Assembly: GCF_905171765.1 (NCBI RefSeq)
Contig: NC_053398.1
Coordinates: 48,576,323 to 48,640,322, forward strand
DNA length: 64,000 bases
Reading direction: 5' to 3'
Source: Bufo bufo
Taxonomy: Eukaryota > Chordata > Amphibia > Anura > Bufonidae
Below are positions 49,326-60,390 of the stretch, one piece after another (the stretch's first letter is position 1; every line of letters begins with the position of its first letter). Position numbers and translations under genes: made by a program. The notes beneath the pieces are model-generated. The model ran no database searches. It had not been told where the DNA came from and saw only the letters and a list, made by a program, of their open reading frames with translations.

Positions 49326-49744
49326 GCTGTAGGGCTTTATTAGACAAGTAGATTTCATAACGATGGCGATTGACGGTCGAATAGTTAGCGACTTGTTACT
49401 GTTTGAAAGTGCTTACATTACACAGAGCAATGTTCACTGTAGTAATTGATAATTCAATCATTATAAACTCGTCAGTAGTGATGGACGAAAATTGGCCGGG
49501 ACGGTTCGCGAACACGATCGCACGAACGTGATCAAATGTTCACGAACCGCAATTTTGCGGCGGGCCCCATTCACTTTAATGGCAGGCGAACCTGAAAAAC
49601 CTTCAGTTCATATTTGCAGCCACCAAATACTTAGTAGAAGTGTACAAATAGTCCCACAACATGGAAAGTGACATACTAAAGGGGGATCAATAACAAAAAT
49701 TCCAACTAAAATATGCATCTTAATCAGGGGACATTTTTATGCGT

Positions 49745-50235
49745 CTTAACATAGTAACATAGTAACACAGTATAAAAGGCCAAAAAAATACATTTGTCAA
49801 TCCAGTTCGGCCTGTTATCCTGCAAGTTGATCCAGAGGAAGGCAAAAAAAACCTTTGTGAGGTACAAGCCAATTTTTCACACTTAAGAGGGAAAAAATTC
49901 CTTCCCGACTCCAATCAGGCAATCAGAATAACTCCCTGGAACAACGACCCCTCTCTAGTAGCCATAGCCTGTAATATTACTACACTCCAGAAATACATCC
50001 AGGCCCCTCTTGAATTCTTTTATTGTACTCACCATCACCACCTCCTCAGGCAGAGAGTTCCATAGTCTCACTGCTCTTACCGTAAAGAATCATTTTCTTT
50101 GTTTGTGTACAAACCTTCTTTCCTCCAGACGCAGAGGGTGTCCCCTCGTCACAATCACAGTCCTGGGGATAAATAGATGATGGGATAGATCTCTGTACTG
50201 TCACCTGATATATTTATACATAGTAATTAGATCGC
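49745..50235. repeat. Interspersed repeat (ACATAGTAACATAGTAACA type)
   Basis: Starts at AACATAGTAACATAGTAAC and runs through GGCCTGTTATCCTGCAAG, GATCCAGAGGAAGGCAAAAA, CTTCCCGACTCCAATCAGGC and CCTCCTCAGGCAGAGAGTTC to about ATACATAGTAATTAGATCGC. I recognise it as a repeat widely dispersed in frog genomes but cannot assign its class. It interrupts the left subterminal part of the hAT element. Confidence 0.6.
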
Positions 50236-50342
50236 CCTGTTGAAGCCTAGAAAATTTTTATTTTAGGCCACGGGAGTACAGGCATTAAAAATTAGGCATT
50301 CACCTGACATAAAAGAAATTCTGATTATGTGGCTCGAGGTAC

Positions 50343-51300
50343 TGTCACAGCGGGGAGTGGGGTAAAAGGGAATCAGCCTGGCCAAAAGGAGTAATAAGGG
50401 AGCAGGTCACCTCCTACAGCGTCCCTAATCCCCTCCCTGACTCCTCACCGTATGAGCGGACCCCGATGGTAGGACAACTCATACTCAGGATTCCTAGAGA
50501 CCCTAAGTTGCCCTGGTAATCCCTCACCAAGGAGCAGGGAAGAGACGAGCTGTTCATCCCAGTAATGGAGGAACAGGAGTCTCTATCTGAGGCCAGGCTG
50601 CAAGGAGAGGGGAACACATACAGCATAAGGAGATGGCAGGTAAGCGAAACCAATAACACACTTACCTGCCACAGACACACTGACTGGAACCCGTGCACTA
50701 GTGCTGCTGTCCACACCAACATTAAAGGACACAGCACACACCACAAACCACACAGGAAACCAGGACATCCAAAGCTGCAATAAACATGAGACAGGGGAAT
50801 GTCTAGTAAACATGCTGAACACCAAACACCACTAGACATGTAACACCAAACTAGACATACAAACACCCTGAACATAACCCACTCCATACAAATAGGGACA
50901 GGAAGGGAAAGAGACACCAGAATTCTATTGATGACCACAAAGGTGGCCCTCACTGGACAGATGGAACACCCTGGACTGGAGCAGAGCTCCAGCACCAACA
51001 ACAGCTGAAGTACAACTGACTCCAGCCAGAAAACCACAGAAGATATAAGCCAAATGACCACACCCAGTCAGGGAGTTAACCCTTACAGCACCAGACAGAG
51101 GAAGGCTACAACTTGAAGGGGAAGTGCACAAATTAGCATACCAAACATGTAACCACCGGCAACAGCATGCGTGGCAACCATGTCACGGCAATCACCCAGA
51201 AGGCCGATACACTGCCACCGCATGCTCTCACAGCAACACGTTGCCACGGGCAACCGCAAGTGTGGCAACGGTGTCAAAGCTTACACCATAGGCCGTGACA
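50343..51300. mobile_element. Probable solo LTR, 958 bp
   Basis: Starts TGTCACAGCGGGG and ends GGCCGTGACA, the TG...CA form of an LTR, with short inverted ends TGTCAC / GTGACA. The flanks are GGTAC (50338-50342) and GGTGC (51301-51305), four of five matching, as for a retroviral-type integration duplication. The flanking hAT repeat (GAGGT...TTA) is interrupted exactly here. No internal retrotransposon coding region is present. The open frames inside show no recognisable domain. Confidence 0.62.
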
Positions 51301-51305
51301 GGTGC

Positions 51306-52050
51306 ATTATGCGGTCAATGGATACAAATTTTACTGTAGGCCACTGGACTACAGGCCCCAAACATTAGGCATTCACCAGATCAAGTGATTACGTGGCCGG
51401 AGGTATATTACACAGTCAATGGATATCAATTTTACTGTAGGCCAGTACAAATACGGGTCAAATACATATGTTTAAAAGAACTAAAAATATAAAATTGGAT
51501 TAAAAACATGGCTAACGAAATCCCCCTCTTGAAAAAAATCCTAATGATAATAGTTGAAATTCTATAACACGTAGTCGTCACTGGTATTGAATTCCTCCGA
51601 GGCCGCAAGAATTATTCATTCAGCATACATAAAAGAACAAGTATGTGGCTGGAGGTAGATTACATGGTCATTGAATATCAATTTTACAGCAGGCCAGTGT
51701 ACTACAGGCCCCAAAAATTATGCATTCAGCATACATAAAAAAACAAGTAAGTAAGTGGCTAAATGTAGATTACACGGTCATTGGATATCAATTTTACAGC
51801 AGGCAAGTGTACTACAGGCCCCAAAAATTATGCATTCCGCGTACATAAAAGAACAAGTAAATATGTGGCTGGAGGTCTATTAGACGGTCAATGGATATCA
51901 ATTTTACTGATGGCCAGTACAAATATAGGTCAAATACATATGTTTAAAAGAACTAAAAATATTAAATTGGATTAAAAACATGGCTAACGAAATCCCCCCT
52001 CTTGAAAAAAACCCTAATGATAATAGTTGAAAGATGTAGTCATCACAGGT
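51306..52050. repeat. Degenerate repeats in the 3' region of the hAT element
   Basis: GGTCAATGGATATCAATTTT-type phrases recur at about 51313, 51414, 51668, 51777 and 51886. A longer block (GCCAGTACAAATA... to AATGATAATAGTTGAAA) occurs twice, 472 bp apart, starting at 51441 and 51913. This is the counterpart in position of the 141-bp minisatellite in the giant hAT. No gene. Confidence 0.75.
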
Positions 52051-52191
52051 GTTGAATTCCTCTGAGGCCCAAAACTTTAGGCATTCAACGGACAGAAAAG
52101 GCCTTTTATGCCGCTGTATTTACCTAAGGCAGGGACCAATATTTGTTCTGGGTGGTGGCGGATATTTGTGGGCTGGTATGAGGAAATTCAA

Positions 52192-55100
52192 TTAAACATG
52201 GTCGTCACAGGTGTTGAATTCCTCAGAGATCCATGCCTCATTCATTTTTAGAAATGTGAGGTAGTCCACACTGACGTGACTTAGGCGAGTGCGCTTATCG
52301 GTCACGATCCCCCCTGCTGCGCTGAACGTCCTTTCGGACAGGACACTGGACGAGGGGCAAGCCAACAGTTCCATGGCAAATTTTGCCAGCTCTGGCCACA
52401 GATCAAGCCTGCACACCCAGGTCCAGGGGTTCCTCGCTTCTCAGAGCGTCCACATCGGCCGTTAACCCGATGTAGTCGGACACCTGTTGGTCTAGGCGTT
52501 CCGTGAGGCTGTATCTGGAGGGCCGCTGTTGATGGGTTGGCTGCAAGAATGATCTCATATCTGAAGTGACCAACACATCTTCAAACCGCCCTCTTCTTGC
52601 ATGCATTGGTACCCACAACTGTTTCTCTGTGAGTGGAAATTCCTCTGCCAGTGCCCGCAAAAGCTAAATGAAGCATTTCTCGAAGCAAGGCCTGGAAGTG
52701 CTGCATTCTGACAGCTCTCTGTGATGCTGTTAACATGTCCGCCATTTTATGTTTGTATCAGGGGTCCAAGTACGTTCCCACCCAGTACTGGTCCTTGCCC
52801 TTTATGCTTTTTATATGGGAGTCCCTCTTCAAACACTGGAGCATAAAGCCCCCCATTTGCATTAAACTGGAAGCGGTGGAGTAGCCTGGCTCTTGCTCAT
52901 CGTCCAGGATAATGTCGTCCTCGGTCTCCTCCCCCCAGCCATGGACAACATCAGGGATCCCAGAAATGTTTAAAGCATGCTCTTCTTGCTCCTCCTCCGC
53001 CCCGGCACCATCCTCCTCTGACTCCTCTTCAGACTCCTGTTGACTTGTCTCAGATGGAGTAGCCCCCCCTGGGAATTCATCCAGCATTGCGACTTCCAGC
53101 TCCTGCTCCTAAACAGCTTGATCAATGAGATGACACAATGCACGCTCCAGAAAGAAGGCATAAAGTACGATGTCACTGATGGCACCCTGGCTGCGACTGA
53201 GCAGTTTGGTGATCTTATCAAATGGCCGCAGAAGTCTGCATGCGTCGCGCATGAGCAGCTCATGCCGCAGAGTTCGTACAGGTAGTCATTAACTGCACGT
53301 TTCTGCTCGAGCAGCCTATCAAGCATATACAAGGTGGAGTTCCATCGCGTCGGGCAGTCACAAATCAAACGGGTGACGGGCAGGTGGTGTTGCCGCTGAA
53401 CGTCAGCAAGGCGAGCCATAGCCGTGTAAGATCTTCTAAAATGGCCAGGGATTTTCCTGGCCTGCTGCAAGACGTCCTGGACCCCCGGGTATTTGGCAAC
53501 GAATCGCTGCACGACTAAGTTCAGGACGTGTGCCTTGCATGGCACATGTGTCATTTTGCCCTGCTTCAGCACGATCAGCAGATTGGCACCGTTGTCACAC
53601 ACCACTTTACCAACGGTCAAATTGAGCGGAGTTAGCCACTGATCGGTCTGTGACCGCAAAGCTGGAAGAAGTGCAGGACCGGTGTGGCTCTTGGCTTCCA
53701 GGCACAACAGCCGCAGCACAGCATGGCAACGTGTCACCTGGCACGTTGAATAGGTTCTAGGGAGCTTGGGGGGTGCAGCGGAAGAGGCGGTAGCAGTGGA
53801 AAACGAGGAGTCAGCCGAGGAGGAGACGGAGGATGGAGTAGGAGGAGGAGAAGAAGAGGCAGGCCTGCATGCAATCCGTGGTGGTAACACCAAATCCACA
53901 CGAGTGCCACGGGTTACATGCTTGACAGCTGTCAGAAGGTTCACCCAGTGGGCAGTAAAAGTTATGTACCTTCCCTGCCCGTGTTTGCCAGACCATGTGT
54001 CTGTGGTCAGATGTATTTTGGCACCGACACTGTGTGCCAGAGATACATTCACTTGCAGCTGAACGTGGCCATATAGCTCTGGGATGCCTTTCTGGGAGAA
54101 ATATTTCCCTCCGGGTACCTTCCATTGTGGTGTGCCAATGGCCACAAATTTTCTAAAGGCCTCCAAGTCCACCAGTTTATATGGCAGTAGTTGGCGGGCT
54201 AGCAGTTCCGACAAGCCAACGGTCAGCCATTGGGCAAGAGGGTTATCCGGCATCATCATCTTTTTACGCTCGAACATTTGGGCCACGGAAGCCTGCCTTT
54301 TGCCAGATGAACGCGATGACGGCACGGTGGAAGGTGGAGTGGAGGACAAATGGGAGAAGAAAGGAGAAGGGGAAGGAGAAGAGGCAGGCCGTGTCTTTGT
54401 GGGTTCTGACGGTGTTGCTCCCACTGGGCTCGGTGATGGGAGGCCAGGTGCCTTCTTAAGGCGGTCGTCCCTAGGTAAGTGTTGGGCTTACCGCGACTTA
54501 TGCGTTGACAGCACAGGCTGCAGATGGCAACACTATTGTCAGCAGCGGACACGTTAAAAAAAGCCCACACTGCGGAGCCATGTGCCGGCGTCCTGGGAGC
54601 TCTAGATGTGACCGTGCATGGTGGATGGCTCGCTCCAGAAGCATTAGCAGTCTTTTGCCTCCTGTGCACTGTAAGTTCTGCCTGCTTCTCCTCATTCTCC
54701 TCCCTATCTGCCGCTCCATCTCTCCCTCTGAACTCCCCTCCTCTTCCTCTCTTGTGGGCACCCACGTGACGTCCATAGACACGTCGTCATCATCCCCATA
54801 ACCACCACTGACATTAGAGATCTCGGAGTAGGCAGAAACAGCAGGGACCACCCTCCTTGGGCTGATCTAGGTACTGTCGTCAGACTGCTGGGTGGCGACC
54901 GTTGATACCTCCTCTTCCTGATCCGATGCCAAGAATGGCTGCGCATCAGTAAGGTCTTGTAATGGATGGGAAAATAATTCCTCTGACTTGAGCGGATGGG
55001 ATATGGTGGTGGTGTCTTTGGGGGTACACACAGCAGAGAGTGAAGAGGGTGCAGATAGAGAGGACGAGGAGGGTGCAGAAGGATGAGTGAGCCACTCAAC

Positions 55101-55229
55101 CAAGTCTGGTGCGTTCTTTGACGTAATTGCACGCACCTTCTGCAACTTCCCACTTAGGCTCTGGCCTGGTGCACCTGCCCGACCCCTACTACCCCTGCGG
55201 AATGGCCTGCCTCTTCCTCTGCCTGTCAT
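52192..55229 (-). pseudogene. hAT transposase, BED-finger type, degenerate (second family)
   Basis: Starts at the ATG at 55229 (MTGRGRGRPFRRGSRGR, an Arg/Gly-rich N-terminus like the giant family's). Domains in order: acidic/Ser region, BED finger (CSLCCQRISRG and RRHLASHH, about 54500), LTTDTWSGKHGQGRYITF (about 54000), VVCDNGANL (about 53600), CKAHVLNLVVQRF (about 53530), CPTRWNSTLYMLDRLLEQK (about 53340), an acidic block (about 53000), QYWVGTYLDP (about 52770) and SERTFSAAGGIVTDKRTRL (about 52310), ending NEAW. The long open frame 54424-52970 carries most of the catalytic core. Breaks: a stop near 54867, frame changes near 54500-54430, 53250, 52750 and 52415. It is clearly homologous to the giant family at the protein level but not at the DNA level. 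Confidence 0.92.
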
Positions 55230-55284
55230 TTTCAAAATGACCCTGTGACAAAAGTCCCTATAGAAGAGCAGTATTTGTGGAAGA

Positions 55285-56175
55285 AGGTATATCACACCCC
55301 TGCTTCAATCAGTTTTTTGGGGGGGGCAACTGGTATATCACACCAGTAGAAATTATTTGTTCCAATGTTGTTTGTCACTATCTGTAGCGGAGGTAACGCA
55401 ACAAAACCGCAAATAAATGCTGCACTACCCAAATGCACTATATAGAAAGTATATAATTGGTATATAACACCCCTGCTTCAATCAGTTTTTTCGGGGGGCA
55501 ACTGGTATATCACACCAGTAGAAATTATGTGTTGCAATGGCGTTTCTCACTATCTGTAGCTGAGGTAACGCAGCAAAACCGCAAACAAATGCTGCACTAC
55601 CCAAATGCACTATATAGAAAGCATATCATTGGTATATAACACCCCTGCTTCAATCAGTTTTTTCGGGGGGCAACCGGTATATCACACCAGTAGAAATGAT
55701 TTGTTCCAATGTCGTTTGTCACTATCTGTAGCTGAGTTAATGCAGCTAACCCGCAAACAAATGCTGCACTACCCAAATGCACTATATAGAAAGTATATAA
55801 TTGGTATATAGCACCCCTGCTTCAATCAGTTTTTTTTGGGGAGCAACTGGTATATCACACCAGTCAAAATTATTTGTTCCAATGGCGTTCGTCACTATTT
55901 GTAGCTGCGGTAACGCAGCAAAACCGCAAACAAATGCTGCACTAACCAAATGCACTATATAGAAAGTATATTATTGGTATATCACACCCCTACTTCAATC
56001 AGTTTTTTTGGGGGCCACTGGTGTATCACACCAGTAGAAATTATTTGTTCCAATAGTGTTTGGCACTATGTGTAGCTGCAGTAACCGCACACAACTGCTG
56101 CACAATACAAATGCACTATAATATACTTTCTATGTTAGAAAGTATATTATAAGTATATTACACCCCTCAGTAAGT
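55285..56175. repeat. 172-bp tandem repeat, five units, upstream of the hAT transposase
   Basis: TGCTTCAATCAGTTTTTT recurs at 55301, 55474, 55646, 55818 and 55991 (172-173 bp steps). Each unit has GGTATATAACACCCC, CTGGTATATCACACCAG (a short inverted repeat), CACTATCTGTAGCTGAGGT and GCACTATATAGAAAGTATAT. The array starts about 60 bp before the transposase start codon and extends upstream of it. Sequence is unrelated to the ~295-bp satellite. Confidence 0.95.
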
Positions 56176-57352
56176 CACACCTATTGATAGCACACCTAAA
56201 CCAGTCCTTTAAAGGACTTTTGTGGTCCTATTTGTGGCGAGCGCAGCACTATGAAGTGCCTTTTGCGCTGTGGCATTAGAAGAGTTTTGATATCTCTGAC
56301 TTTTAGTCTAACCAGTCTATTACTCTGTAATTCCTCTAGCGCTGTTCTATGGAAACAGTAGGTTTAAAGAGCACACCAAACGCTTCAAATAACTTCTTTA
56401 TTAACTTAAACTTTTCTTCATATATAACACTGCCGCCTCCGCAGCAGATAGTCTATGTACAAAACACGTGTTGAAAAGATATCACAAAATGGCGGTATGC
56501 ATAAGATGGTGGTTCAACTGTTCAATCTTGTCATTCAACATAAAATGCTGGATAAATTTCTCTCTTCAGTATCTGTACTCTCACTTTAAGTTATTTAAGC
56601 ACTTTATGATCTCTCTGAGAGGTATATCTGAGGTCTAACTAATAGTTTACTTGCAGTATACAGTTAGTAGTGACTATTTGCAGATTAGTTGAGTATGATC
56701 TGGTATGGTTGTATGCAATTTGTATTGCAATATGAAATCTCAATGCTTGCAATGTGTAGCTTGCAATTTGTATTTGCTATTGGGTGGAACTGGTAGTAAC
56801 TGGTTCAGTATACAGTTCTAATCACTATACTAACAGTAGGAACATTATATAACTGTTTTAAATACCTATTTTGGCCTCACTGCTTCCATAAAAACACAGC
56901 TCTCAGTGGAGTGAATATCTTTTCAGCTCCTATATTTGGTGAATAATGATTCTAGCAGCTTCTGCTAGGGGAATTCCCAGACAGGCTGTGTGTGAGGCTG
57001 GCTGTGACTTGTGAAAACTCTTTCTGTGTGAGAAGTTGGCTGTGATTGGTCTAGACTTCTGCCCAGCAACAACAGATTAACACTATGCTTTCTGTTGTTT
57101 CTGCTGTGTCACCGAGCTTACCTTATATTAAAAAAAAATAATCTTAAAGGCATATAATCTTTTTCTGCTTCTGTGAACACAAAATATAACAGTTATATGA
57201 CATCTAAAACATGATGTCACAGTAAATAACTTTGCTTTTGTCTTGAACACATAAACATAGCAACTATATTAAGGTTATTGGCAGGTCCAGCTGCATAAAC
57301 ATACAAGATATATTAGCAAACTAGGACAAGTCTTAGCTGGCCAGCTACACTA
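56176..57352. other. Unassigned AT-rich 1.2 kb within the hAT element
   Basis: No open frame or recognised family. It contains GCGCAGCACTATGAAGTGCC and, on the minus strand, AATAAAG near 56400. It could be an inserted solo LTR or simply the hAT 5' region; I could not find boundaries. Confidence 0.4.
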
Positions 57353-57355
57353 TTA

Positions 57356-58122
57356 GGGCTCTTTCACACCTGCGTTATTGTCTTCCGGCATAGAGTTCCG
57401 TCGTCGGGGCTCTATGCCGGAAGAATCCTGATCAGGATTATCCTAATGCATTCTGAATGGAGAGTAATCCGTTCAGGATGCATCAGGATGTCTTCAGTTC
57501 CGGTACGGAACGTTTGTTGGCCGGAGAAAATACCGCAGCATGCTGCGCTTTTTGCTCCGGCCAAAAATCCGGAACACTTGCCGCAAGGCCGGATCCGGAA
57601 TTAATGCCCATTGGAAGGCATTGATCCGGATCCGGCCTTAAGCTAAACGTCGTTTCGGCGCATTGCCGGAGCCGACATTTAGCTTTTTCAGAGTGGTTAC
57701 CATGGCTGCCGGGACGCTAAAGTCCTGACAGCCATGGTAAGTGTAGCGGGGAGCGGGGGAGCAGTGTACTTACCGTCCGTGCGGCTCCCCGGGCGCTCCA
57801 GAGTGACGTCAGGGCGCCCCAAGCGCATGGATCACGTGATCGCATGGATCACGTCATCCATGCGCATGGGGCGCTCTGACGTCATTCTGGAGCGCCCCGG
57901 GAGCCGCACGGACGGTAAGTATACTGCTCCCCCGCTCCCCACTACTACTATGGCAACCAGGACTTTAATAGCGTCCTGGGTGCCATAGTAACACTGAAAG
58001 CATTTGGAAGACGGTTCCGTCTTCAAATGCTTTCAGTACACTTGCGTTTTTCCGGATCCGGAGTGTAATTCCGGCAAGTGGAGTACACGCCGGATCCGGA
58101 CAACGCAAGTGTGAAAGAGGCC
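57356..58122. mobile_element. Harbinger-type fold-back MITE, 767 bp
   Basis: Termini GGGCTCTTTCACACCTGCG and, as complement, GGCCTCTTTCACACTTGCG are flanked by TTA on both sides (57353-57355 and 58123-58125). The interior holds a near-perfect palindrome: GGCTCCCCGGGCGCTCCAGA (57782) pairs with TCTGGAGCGCCCCGGGAGCC (57884), and CTTACCGTCCGTGC pairs with GCACGGACGGTAAG. The outer arms carry many CCGGATCCGG motifs. Non-coding. Same type as 19054-21177 but a different family. Confidence 0.88.
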
Positions 58123-58125
58123 TTA

Positions 58126-58419
58126 GCTAGTGTTTGGTGTCCCTAACAGTTTGCTCCACACAGCAACCTCTCCCTACACTGGCAAAAGACTGAATGTAAA
58201 TGCAGATCAGGTTTATTTATAAGGTAAGGGGTATGTCCATGTGCTGAAACGTCTCAATTGGCTGTCCTGTACCACCTGATGGATGTGCCCTGGGTCAAAG
58301 TACTTCACAATGTAAAAGAATATGGCGCCGGCGGACATCGCCATATGTTCGCCCGTTCGGCGAACCGCGAATGAGCAAAGTTCGAAATGACCGCCGGGCG
58401 AACCGCAAGGCCATCTCTA
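58126..58419. other. Right subterminal region of the second hAT
   Basis: Contains CAACCTCTCCCTACACT, resembling the giant hAT right region (CATCCTCTCCCTACACT), and GTTCGCCCGTTCGGCGAACC plus GGGCGAACCGC near the tip. Non-coding. Confidence 0.75.
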
Positions 58420-58561
58420 CTCGTCAGTGCATAAATATACGCTTTTATTTACCAGACTCTGTAAGATGGAAAAGTGTGGTGTGCTTTTGTATGCTTTTTT
58501 TCCCCCCCAATGTATACGTTAAACTAATGGCAAAAATTTAATCTTAACCCACCCTTATACA

Positions 58562-58912
58562 CAAAGGGGGACATTTATCATTTGCTTTTGTTTTGTGTTA
58601 GTTATAAGCCTGTCTTTGCTTTGTGTGCCTGCCCCAAATTTATAAACTGGTGCACCTTAATAATATATTTGGTGTAAGTGCAATGTGGTTTGCACCAATA
58701 TGTGGAAAAGTACACCAGAAGTCACACATAGTTAATGTGCCATAATCCAGGTCTAATCTCACTTTTACCTCTTAAACATAGAACACTGTGAAAAGTGTCA
58801 AGAAGCGCCAAATGTCACCAAATGTTGCAGAAAACGGTACATATGCCATGACTTGCAACTTTTTTAAGCCACAAAACTGACATATCTGATTTGATAAATG
58901 TTTTCCAAAGAT
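58562..58912. mobile_element. MITE with ACATTTATCA inverted ends
   Basis: GGGGGACATTTATCATTTGC on the left and GATTTGATAAATGTTTTCC on the right form imperfect inverted ends about 350 bp apart. Non-coding and degenerate. The following DNA to 59206 shows nothing recognisable. Confidence 0.5.
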
Positions 58913-59554
58913 TATAGCTCTTGGACTACACCACACCTTCTAATCTTCTAACGAGCGGGTGACAATTTATTACACGCTCAGATATGTGCCCAATGAACAA
59001 GAATTTTTAAGCATGCTGAAAGATCACAATCAGCGAAAATCTAACAATTTTGCTGTGGTTAGAAACTACCACACAGTGCGAAGATCGCTTTTTTGAGAAT
59101 GGTATTCCGATTTCTCGTTCGGTTCGCAATATCTCATATGGGCTTAACCCACCAGTGAGCTAACAATAAAAGGCTGCGTCATTATGGCAACACTGTCTGA
59201 AAAGTTAGCCCTACCATAGGAGTGTGCACAGGGTGTGCCGGGTGTGCCTGCACACACCCTAATCAAGCCTACTGACCGGCGAATACTAATGAAGCGCTTC
59301 CATTTTGGAAGCGCTCATTAGTACTGGAGGACCAGGAAGCAGTGAACGCTATGTACTTATTGCTTCATGGTCCTCAGCTGTCGGCTGTGCAGGGCTGCGC
59401 ACAGCGTGAGGCGCTTTGTGACGTCACGCTGTGTGTGCCAGTTCAGAGCACAGCCGACAGCAGGAGGAAGAGGATCGCGGGCAGCAAGGAGCAGCGGCGC
59501 CCACGAGCAGAGAGGTAAGTGTTTTTTTATTTTATAAAAAAATGAGGCTGCTGG

Positions 59555-59890
59555 GGGCATAATGGAGGCTAATGAGAGGCATAATGGGGGCTAATGAGAG
59601 GCATAATGGGGGCTAATGAGGCATATGGGTTCTAATGAGGCATATAGGGGCTAATGAGGCATAATAGGGGCTAATGAGAGGCATAATGGGGACTAATGAG
59701 GCATAAGGGCTGATAATGGGGGCTAATGAGGCGTAAGGGCTGATGATGGGGGTTAATGAGGCATAAGGACTGATGATGGGGGCTAATGAGGTATAATGGG
59801 AGCTAATGTGGCATAATGGGGGCTAATGAGAGGCATAATGGGGGCTAAAGAGGCATAAGGGCTGATAATGGGGGCTAATGGCATAAAGGC
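59555..59890. repeat. Minisatellite GGGGCTAATGAGAGGCATAA
   Basis: Irregular tandem repeat of about 20-26 bp (GGGGGCTAATGAGGCATAAT and variants with GGGCTGATGAT), about fifteen units, inside the 59215-60382 element. Confidence 0.88.
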
Positions 59891-59894
59891 TTTA

Positions 59895-60262
59895 CAGGTG
59901 AAACTTGAAAAATTAGAATATCGTGCAAAAGTCCATTTATTTCAGTAATGCAAATTAAAAGGAATTGCATTAATACAGCTTAAAATTTGAATTTTGTGAA
60001 AAGGTTCAATAATCTAGGCTTAAAGTGTCACACTCTAGTCAGCTAATTAATCCATATTCCCTGATCAAGGGGTACCTCAAAATTGAGACTTTGGGGTTTC
60101 ATAAGCTGTAAGCCATAATCATCCAAATTATAACAAATAAAGGCTTGAAATATCTCGCTTTGCATGTAATGAGTCTATCTCATATATTAGTTTCACTTTT
60201 TAAGTTGCATTACTGAAAAAAATTAACTTTGCACAATATTCAAATTTTTTGAATTTCACCTG
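59895..60262. mobile_element. Tc1/mariner MITE, 368 bp
   Basis: Termini CAGGTGAAACTTGAAAAATT and its complement ending TTTCACCTG are flanked by TA on each side (59893-59894 and 60263-60264). Internal blocks such as TTTCAGTAATGCAA / TTGCATTACTGAAA are also inverted. Non-coding. I recognise the terminus as that of a widespread vertebrate Tc1-type MITE. Confidence 0.85.
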
Positions 60263-60266
60263 TATA

Positions 60267-60298
<32 letters not shown>

Positions 60299-60335
60299 CA
60301 TACATACACACACGCGCGCGGTGTGTGTGTGGTTT
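60263..60335. repeat. Microsatellite (TA)n-(CA)n-(CG)n-(GT)n
   Basis: Alternating purine-pyrimidine tract, TATATA then CATACACACACGCGCGCG then GTGTGTGTG, grown from the TA target of the adjacent MITE. Confidence 0.93.
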
Positions 60336-60390
60336 GTGCTTTAGGGTGCACACTTTAATACAATAGGCTGCGCACACCTATGAGCCCTGC

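Larger units (their letters stand above)
49476..58419 (-). mobile_element. Second hAT family element (8,944 bp), complete, with insertions
   Basis: The left end TAGTGATGGACGAA and the right end, whose complement is TAGAGATGGCCTTGCGG, are flanked by the perfect 8-bp duplication CTCGTCAG (49468-49475 and 58420-58427). Organisation parallels the giant hAT: short imperfect repeats downstream of the transposase, a minus-strand BED transposase, a tandem array immediately upstream of its start codon, and GTTCGC / GCGAAC motifs near both ends. Secondary insertions are an interspersed repeat (about 49745-50235), a probable solo LTR (50343-51300) and a Harbinger MITE (57356-58122). Confidence 0.93.
59215..60382. 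mobile_element. Non-autonomous hAT-like element, 1,168 bp
   Basis: The left end CATAGGAGTGTGCACAGGG and the right end, whose complement starts CATAGGTGTGCGCAG, are inverted repeats. Flanks AGCCCTAC (59207-59214) and AGCCCTGC (60383-60390) match at seven of eight, as for a hAT insertion. It holds a minisatellite and a nested Tc1 MITE and has no supported coding sequence. Confidence 0.72.

Noticed and set aside
50414..51061. 215-codon minus-strand frame as a gene
   Set aside because: It lies wholly inside the probable solo LTR, is Ser/Cys/Val-rich without a recognisable domain, and overlaps competing frames.
56176..57352. Second solo LTR in the hAT 5' region
   Set aside because: I looked for TG...CA ends with a 5-bp duplication and found no convincing pair.
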